From an uncultured Treponema sp. (GTDB lineage: Bacteria; Spirochaetota; Spirochaetia; Treponematales; Treponemataceae): 40,963 nucleotides of DNA. This document shows, piece after piece, positions 36,844 through 40,963 of this stretch. Under the pieces are notes generated by a model. That model saw only the letters and a program-made list of their open reading frames with translations. It did no database searches and was not told where the DNA came from. The stretch spans positions 1 through 40,963 of the forward strand of contig CAMJZA010000029.1 of NCBI GenBank assembly GCA_946410085.1. The letters are read 5' to 3'. The stretch's first letter is position 1. Each line of letters opens with the position of its first letter. Both the position numbers and the translations under genes were made by a program.

Positions 36844-36871
36844 AGGCAGCCTCCTTACGGGGAGGCTGCCT
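36844..36871 (-). promoter_or_regulatory. Stable hairpin at the 5' end of the galE mRNA
   Basis: An 11-bp perfect stem AGGCAGCCTCC / GGAGGCTGCCT with a 6-nt loop. It lies within the first bases of the transcript predicted from the promoter at 36880-36908 and about 34 nt before the start codon. It may protect the mRNA 5' end or act as a regulatory structure. No T-tract follows on either strand. Confidence 0.6.
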
Positions 36872-36879
36872 GTCCTGCC

Positions 36880-36908
36880 ATCATATAACCTCTGAAAGGT
36901 CCTGTCAA
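36880..36908 (-). promoter_or_regulatory. Promoter of galE-pflA
   Basis: On the minus strand a perfect TTGACA (36903-36908) and TATGAT (36880-36885) are 17 bp apart. They are placed about 70-98 bp before the galE start codon. Confidence 0.8.
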
Positions 36909-36929
36909 CGGACAAAAATACCGGAGAGG

Positions 36930-37070
36930 CAGTTTCAAAAGTCCTTGGCAACTTTGTTGCCGCGGACTCTTTGAAACTGGTCAAAATTCACCTCAAGAAT
37001 CGCAAGTGGTGCGTAGCACCGCTGAGATTCTTGCAAGCCAGTGCAAAAGTAACCGACTTTTGCAACTGGC
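36930..37070. repeat. Array of three consecutive palindromes (REP-like) between galE and the surface lipoprotein
   Basis: Palindrome 1 (36930-36979): CAGTTTCAAA...TTTGAAACTG with inner GGCAAC-TTT-GTTGCC. Palindrome 2 (36994-37033): CAAGAATC...GATTCTTG with inner GTGGTGC-GTA-GCACCGC. Palindrome 3 (37037-37070): GCCAGTGCAAAAGT...ACTTTTGCAACTGGC. Arms of 1 and 3 are related (CAGTTTCAAAAGTCC versus CAGTTGCAAAAGTCGG). Together they fill most of the gap between two divergent promoters. Confidence 0.8.
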
Positions 37071-37132
37071 TCCGGAACTCAGCCTTCCTGTCGAACTGGG
37101 GGGGCGGCAGGGGCGGAGACGGGCGCAGGAGC

Positions 37133-37160
37133 TTGCATAAATAAAAATCTGTGATATACT
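37133..37160 (+). promoter_or_regulatory. Candidate promoter of the surface lipoprotein
   Basis: TTGCAT (37133-37138) and TATACT (37155-37160) are 16 bp apart. The expected start is near 37167, which coincides with an ATG, so that ATG would be leaderless. The next in-frame ATG at 37215 has GGAG 8 nt upstream and is the better start. Confidence 0.6.
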
Positions 37161-37214
37161 GAGGCGATGGAGCAGTGCGGCATGGACAGGAACAGGGGTA
37201 ACGGAGTGAACGGA

Positions 37215-37367
37215 ATGACGGACAGCAGGAGCGGTCAGGGACTCAGCGTGGAAGGACAGGGACGCCGCTCAGGGGAGCGGGCGGCCACCGGCAGGCGCCG
37301 GGGGCTCTTCTCTTCTCTTCTCTTCTCTGATTATCTTTTCGCTGGGCTTTACAGCCTGCACCGGTAA
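37215..37367 (+). CDS. N-terminal fragment of phase-variable surface lipoprotein (OFF frame)
   Basis: 50 residues, starting at ATG 37215 (GGAG at 37203-37206; ATG 37167 is in frame further upstream). The sequence is Arg-rich (GRRSGERAATGRRRG) and then enters the hydrophobic LFSSLLFS coded by the CTCTT tract. As sequenced it then reads DYLFAGLYSLHR and stops at TAA 37365-37367. The +1 downstream frame instead encodes the rest of a signal peptide and lipobox, continuous with the protein at 37378-40782. It is therefore the start of that gene, separated by a frameshift within the repeat, rather than an independent protein. Confidence 0.75.
   Translation: MTDSRSGQGLSVEGQGRRSGERAATGRRRGLFSSLLFSDYLFAGLYSLHR
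37305..37328 (+). repeat. CTCTT pentanucleotide repeat (4 units plus CTCT), putative phase-variation switch
   Basis: Pure (CTCTT)4-CTCT inside the signal-peptide coding region. Because 5 is not a multiple of 3, each unit gained or lost changes the frame. With 4 units, as here, the upstream ATG frame stops at 37367. With 5 or with 2 units it joins the long frame; with 3 units it meets TGA directly after the tract. Confidence 0.85.
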
Positions 37368-37377
37368 CGGCGGTTCG

Positions 37378-40300
37378 GTGGACTCAGGGGGCGAGGTCTA
37401 CAACCCCAACGGCACTCCGGTCAGCAGCAGCTCCGGCCCGGGAACTTCCGGCAGCTCCGCTTCTTCCGGCGGCTCATCGGAAAGCTTTACCGCACAGGAC
37501 CTGATGGATGCCATCACTGCAGGTGATGCAGGTAAAGTCATACAGCTCGTGTCCCAGACGGGCACCGCCAGCCCCGAGACCCAGACGGTCACCATGTCCG
37601 CAGCGGACCTGGGACTCCCTTCAGGCGGCACGGTGACGCTGACCGTCACGGGAAGCGGCGTCAATTTTTCGGAAAGCCGGGTTGCCGACGCGGACGGCTT
37701 CGTCCGCTTTGAAGTCCCCAAGGTCGAGACAAACAGTTGGGTGACGATAGAACTGTCCGTGCAGGACTCAGGCGGGACAATCTTCTGGTACGGCAGGGAC
37801 ACCCAGCAGGTGAAGGACGGGGGCAGCCTGGAAGTCAGGATTGTCCGCCGTTTCTGGACCCTGCCCGAAAGCCTGACCGTCGCCGTATCTCCTTCCGCCA
37901 TCGCTTACAACGACACTGCCCCGGACAGCACGTCCGTCACATTCAGCATTACGAACCTGTCCGGTGCCCCTGACGGGGCCGCCTTGAGCTACAGCTGGAA
38001 GGACGAGACCGGTGCCGAAGTCGGCACGGGGGCAACCCTTACCCGCACTGCAGGCCAGATGCTCGGCGCTTCGTTCGTTCCGATGAACGACTCCGAAACA
38101 CGGACCTACTCCGTGGACGTCTCCTATACCGACGCTTCCGGCAGCACGGTCACAAGCTCCGGCAGTGCCACGGCAACCATTGCGACGGCAGCGACCCTCA
38201 CCGTGAATGCCACCGGCCTCCAGACCGAAGGCGACCGGTATGTCCTCGCCGTGAATAAGGGAACTGCCGTGAGCTTCACCGCAGGCGTCCTCTGCTACGG
38301 CGGAACGGCGGACTACAGCTGGTCTCCCTCCGGTACGGCGATCGGTCCCGTTTCGGGTACGGGTACGCACAATGAGAACGCAGGCATAAGCCCCGCTGCA
38401 GGCGGCCTGTCCACGCTGACCGTGACGGCAACGCTTGCAGACGGCAGGGTACTCACGAAGGACATCGACGTCTACGTGCTCGACCTGACCCTGAGCAAAG
38501 GCGGCACTCCGCTCGGAGCGTCCGACCCCGTCTTCATTACCGATGCAACGGGAGATACACCCTCAGCGACCCTGACTGCCGCGCTCGACGGCCTTGCAGG
38601 CCTTTCCGGCGTGAGCTACAGCTGGCAGGTCGGGAGTACGTCCGTTGCGACGGTAAGCCCTGCAGGCAGTACGCCGTCGGCAACGGCGACCGTCAGCAGC
38701 GCTGCAGCGGGCACGACGATGGTACAGGTGACGGCATCCTATAAGGGCGTGACGACCGTCCCCGTGTCGCGGCCCCTGTGCGTCGTCGGCCTTGCAGTCA
38801 AGGAGTCCGGTACGGTGCTGACCGGTGACCTTGCAATGGCGAAGGACGCTGCGGCTCCCACGAGTCTGACGGCGGAAGTGTCCGGCTACGGCACGGGAGT
38901 CAGCTACGGCTGGACGGTAACCGGCAGCTCGGTCACGGCATCCGGAACATCCGGCACCGGCAACAGCCTGACCCCCGTTGCGGGCGGCAAGTCAACGCTC
39001 ACCGTGACGGCGACCATTACCGCAGGCGGCATGACCCTGTCAAGGACCATAGACGTCTACATCTTTGACATCGCGCTGAGCGCCAGCGCCACGCTCACCC
39101 CCTCCACTGAATTTGTAGACGCGTGGTATCCGGCACCCGACATCACGATGACGACGGAGGACACCGCCGGAGTAGGAATCACTGCGTCGCTCAACGGAAC
39201 GGGCATGCCGGAGGTGGAGTACGAGTGGCAGACCAGCGGAGCGGACCTCCCGATTGAGCTTACCGGCACGGGCGCGAGCTGCACGGTCAAGCCCAGGGCG
39301 ACAGGAATGACAACTGTCAAGGTCCGCGTAAAATACGGCGGAGCGAATGTCGCGTACAGAAACATACACATCACCGTCGCGGGCCTTGCGATCAGCGGCA
39401 GTGCTACGCATGTCTGGAATGCGGCGGCGAGCCACACGATGAGCCTTACGGTGGCACCGGTCGGTATTACAGCTGTGGACAGCTACACCACCAGTGCCTA
39501 CACTTCCAGCGATACGGATGTCGCGACCGTCACCGTAACCGGCGGGGGTACCGGCATCACCGTGACCGCGAAGAAGGGCGGAGCAGCGACCATAACGGCA
39601 AAGGCGACCTACGGCGGCAGGCCCCTGACCGCGACAAAGGAGATAGCCATACTCAAGCTGAATGTCACCGACGGGACGGGCGCCTCCGTGCCCGCGACCG
39701 GCAGCATACTTACGACCGGTGCAACGAAGGCGCTTACCGCCGTGCTGGAAGGCATTCCTGCGGCCGACGTCGAGTATGAGTGGACGAGCAGCGACAGCGC
39801 AAAAATATCGCTCAGCCCGGCAGACGAGGCGGCCACGACGCTCAACAGCGTGGATTTCGGCAGCTCGGACATCACCGTAACGGCGACCTACAAGGAAACA
39901 GCAGTCTGTACTAAAACCATGGCATTTGATGTTGCCCTTGCCGTGGAATCCCTGTCTGAATACCTTGCGTCCCTGAATCCGGCTGACTACGACGCTGACC
40001 ATCCGCTTGTGCTGCCCGCGCTGGCAGTGACCGGTGATAACTGGGACGATATAGATAGCGCCCTGAAGGCAAATACCGGCATATATGTAGATCTTTCGCA
40101 GACGAAGATTCCTGTCCTTAGAAGCCTGTCATATATATTCGAGGACTGCACGAACCTGGTGAAGCCCCCGGTGCTGCCCGGTCAGATAAGTGGTACCTGG
40201 GCTTCCGATGGATTGGATAGCGCCTTTTCCGGGTGTAGGAACCTGACGGAAGCCCCGGTGCTGCCACGCCTTACCAAGAATATGGAGGACTGTTTTAAAG

Positions 40301-40782
40301 ACTGCCGCAAGCTGACGAAAGCTCCGGCGATACCCAGCTCGGTTACCTCAATGAAGGGGTGTTTTTATGGATGCACTAATCTGTCAGATCTCTCGGCGAT
40401 GACAATCCCCGCCTCTTGTACAAACCTGGGCAGTTGTTTTGACAGTTGCCAAAACCTGGTCGATCTATCGACATTTGTGATTCCGGAGGGGGTTCGTTAC
40501 ATGAGGTACTGCTTCTATTACTGCCAGGGTCTGCATGTCCCCCCGGTGATACCTGCCAGTGTAACGGATATGACGTCTTGTTTTGATTCGTGCTACAACC
40601 TGGAGGGACCTGTCATCATCAAGGCAAACATCACGGATCCGGATAAATGGTATGCTGCTTTTAAATATGTCCCAAATGTGACGGTCAAGGTTCGTTCCGA
40701 TGCTGTAAAACAGGCTATTGAAGACTCCCCGGGGTTTGCGAACAACGTTACCATCGTGGTGGATCCGTCGCTGGCAGAGTGA
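37378..40782 (+). CDS. Large surface lipoprotein: Ig-like repeats and C-terminal Cys/Leu-rich repeats (main frame of phase-variable gene)
   Basis: 1134 residues are open from GTG 37378; the frame is actually open back to 37219 but has no ATG, GTG or TTG start there. Upstream in this frame lies a lipoprotein signal end SLIIFSLGFTAC (Cys codon 37357-37359), showing that the true start is in the other frame before the CTCTT tract. The mature part begins with a Ser/Gly-rich tether (to about residue 40). About six Ig-like (Big-type) domains of 95-105 residues follow, with recurring beta motifs such as STLTVTATLADGRVLTKDID and VDVYIFDIALS. Residues about 870-1110 are BspA/DUF285-like repeats of about 22-24 residues (M-x-x-CF-x-x-C-x-x-L pattern). 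Such proteins are exposed adhesins. The ON-state product from ATG 37215 would have about 1190 residues. Confidence 0.85.
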   Translation: MDSGGEVYNPNGTPVSSSSGPGTSGSSASSGGSSESFTAQDLMDAITAGDAGKVIQLVSQTGTASPETQTVTMSAADLGLPSGGTVTLTVTGSGVNFSESRVADADGFVRFEVPKVETNSWVTIELSVQDSGGTIFWYGRDTQQVKDGGSLEVRIVRRFWTLPESLTVAVSPSAIAYNDTAPDSTSVTFSITNLSGAPDGAALSYSWKDETGAEVGTGATLTRTAGQMLGASFVPMNDSETRTYSVDVSYTDASGSTVTSSGSATATIATAATLTVNATGLQTEGDRYVLAVNKGTAVSFTAGVLCYGGTADYSWSPSGTAIGPVSGTGTHNENAGISPAAGGLSTLTVTATLADGRVLTKDIDVYVLDLTLSKGGTPLGASDPVFITDATGDTPSATLTAALDGLAGLSGVSYSWQVGSTSVATVSPAGSTPSATATVSSAAAGTTMVQVTASYKGVTTVPVSRPLCVVGLAVKESGTVLTGDLAMAKDAAAPTSLTAEVSGYGTGVSYGWTVTGSSVTASGTSGTGNSLTPVAGGKSTLTVTATITAGGMTLSRTIDVYIFDIALSASATLTPSTEFVDAWYPAPDITMTTEDTAGVGITASLNGTGMPEVEYEWQTSGADLPIELTGTGASCTVKPRATGMTTVKVRVKYGGANVAYRNIHITVAGLAISGSATHVWNAAASHTMSLTVAPVGITAVDSYTTSAYTSSDTDVATVTVTGGGTGITVTAKKGGAATITAKATYGGRPLTATKEIAILKLNVTDGTGASVPATGSILTTGATKALTAVLEGIPAADVEYEWTSSDSAKISLSPADEAATTLNSVDFGSSDITVTATYKETAVCTKTMAFDVALAVESLSEYLASLNPADYDADHPLVLPALAVTGDNWDDIDSALKANTGIYVDLSQTKIPVLRSLSYIFEDCTNLVKPPVLPGQISGTWASDGLDSAFSGCRNLTEAPVLPRLTKNMEDCFKDCRKLTKAPAIPSSVTSMKGCFYGCTNLSDLSAMTIPASCTNLGSCFDSCQNLVDLSTFVIPEGVRYMRYCFYYCQGLHVPPVIPASVTDMTSCFDSCYNLEGPVIIKANITDPDKWYAAFKYVPNVTVKVRSDAVKQAIEDSPGFANNVTIVVDPSLAE

Positions 40783-40791
40783 TTCCACGGC

Positions 40792-40893
40792 GGCGGGCAG
40801 CCCCGCCATGGCGTTGGCTCCACCCCCGCCGCTGTAGGCCCCGGCGGCCCGGTTCGGGTGTATTGCACAGGGGCGCAAGGGCCCCGCAGTGCA
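40792..40893. other. GC-rich hairpins downstream of the surface lipoprotein
   Basis: GGCGGG-CAGC-CCCGCC (40792-40807) is a perfect hairpin 10 bp after the stop codon. A second, TGCAC-A-GGGGC / GCCCC-GCA-GTGCA, spans 40864-40893. Neither has a T-tract, so they are possible but unproven transcript ends. Confidence 0.4.
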
Positions 40894-40915
40894 GCAGGGG
40901 GCCTGTGGTGGTGGC

Positions 40916-40963
40916 ATGAGACAGGAAACGTATGGGGACACCCTGCGGGAATATGTTTCCGTG
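40916..40963 (+). CDS. Possible start of a next gene, cut by window end
   Basis: ATG 40916 opens a frame reading MRQETYGDTLREYVSV to the window edge. A purine-rich GGGGG stretch is about 15 nt upstream, rather far for a ribosome site. Sixteen residues are too few to name a family. It could be chance. Confidence 0.25.
   Translation, partial: MRQETYGDTLREYVSV

Noticed and set aside
37167-37367. Independent small protein before the lipoprotein
   Set aside because: Its end is exactly the repeat-induced frameshift, and the other frame completes a lipoprotein signal peptide, so it is better read as the 5' part of the large gene.
37215-40782. Decayed pseudogene
   Set aside because: The only lesion is at a pure pentanucleotide repeat. 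The remaining 3.4 kb frame is fully open, which favours a reversible switch over decay.

Overview
The window (about 41 kb, GC-rich, roughly 57-60% by eye) looks like the chromosome of a host-associated spirochaete, most likely a Treponema-type organism. This is inferred from relaxed-lipobox lipoproteins, large hybrid kinases, a YesM/YesN sensor pair with sugar-binding proteins, an Rpn-type nuclease, a BspA-like Cys/Leu-repeat surface protein and anaerobic metabolism genes. No taxonomic marker proves it. No prophage, CRISPR array, rRNA or insertion sequence is visible. Genes are tightly packed with many 1-11 bp overlaps.

Layout. 1-840: tRNA-Ala(GGC), cut by the window edge, and a TetR-type regulator. 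1003-5103: a two-gene minus-strand glycosylation unit (multi-pass membrane protein and GtrB/ArnC-like glycosyltransferase), then a divergent GT2 glycosyltransferase. 5127-11427: a plus-strand phosphorelay operon with a near-consensus promoter. It encodes a degenerate receiver with an HPt domain, a hybrid histidine kinase, and a second hybrid kinase whose C-terminus is a DegV-type fatty-acid-binding domain. 11520-16798: a minus-strand, translationally coupled sugar-sensing operon made of a membrane-anchored sugar-binding protein, a YesM/LytS kinase, a YesN/AraC response regulator and a XylF-like lipoprotein. A 4 x 22-bp palindromic tandem repeat lies upstream. 17104-18015: Rpn-family nuclease. 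18209-28718: an alpha-glucoside/sucrose-type catabolic operon under a consensus promoter with a perfect-arm palindromic operator: LacI repressor, ABC binding protein and two permeases, GH13 amylosucrase-like enzyme, GH65 phosphorylase fused to beta-phosphoglucomutase, and fructokinase. 28752-34911: thrS, an OmpA-domain protein, a DUF4153-like membrane protein and a cluster-less MutY-like glycosylase. 35030-36810: pflA and galE (minus strand). 36930-37070: three consecutive palindromes. 37133-40782: a large Ig-like/Leu-repeat surface lipoprotein.

How the genes work together. The 18-28 kb operon describes a complete route: uptake of a glucosyl-fructose or related alpha-glucoside, cleavage or rearrangement by GH13, phosphorolysis by GH65 to beta-glucose-1-phosphate, conversion to glucose-6-phosphate by the fused mutase, and phosphorylation of released fructose. 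The transporter ATPase is not present and is presumably shared. The 11-17 kb operon is a sensor without its own transporter.

Most noteworthy: (1) the signal peptide of the 1.1-1.2 kDa-residue surface lipoprotein is interrupted by a pure CTCTT pentanucleotide tract. With four units, as here, the gene is out of frame. Gain of one unit or loss of two restores a full lipoprotein signal peptide, so the gene appears to be a phase-variable surface antigen, sequenced in the OFF state. (2) A histidine kinase-receiver-DegV fusion suggests a lipid-responsive phosphorelay. (3) Palindromic repeat arrays lie upstream of the sugar sensor operon and between galE and the surface lipoprotein.
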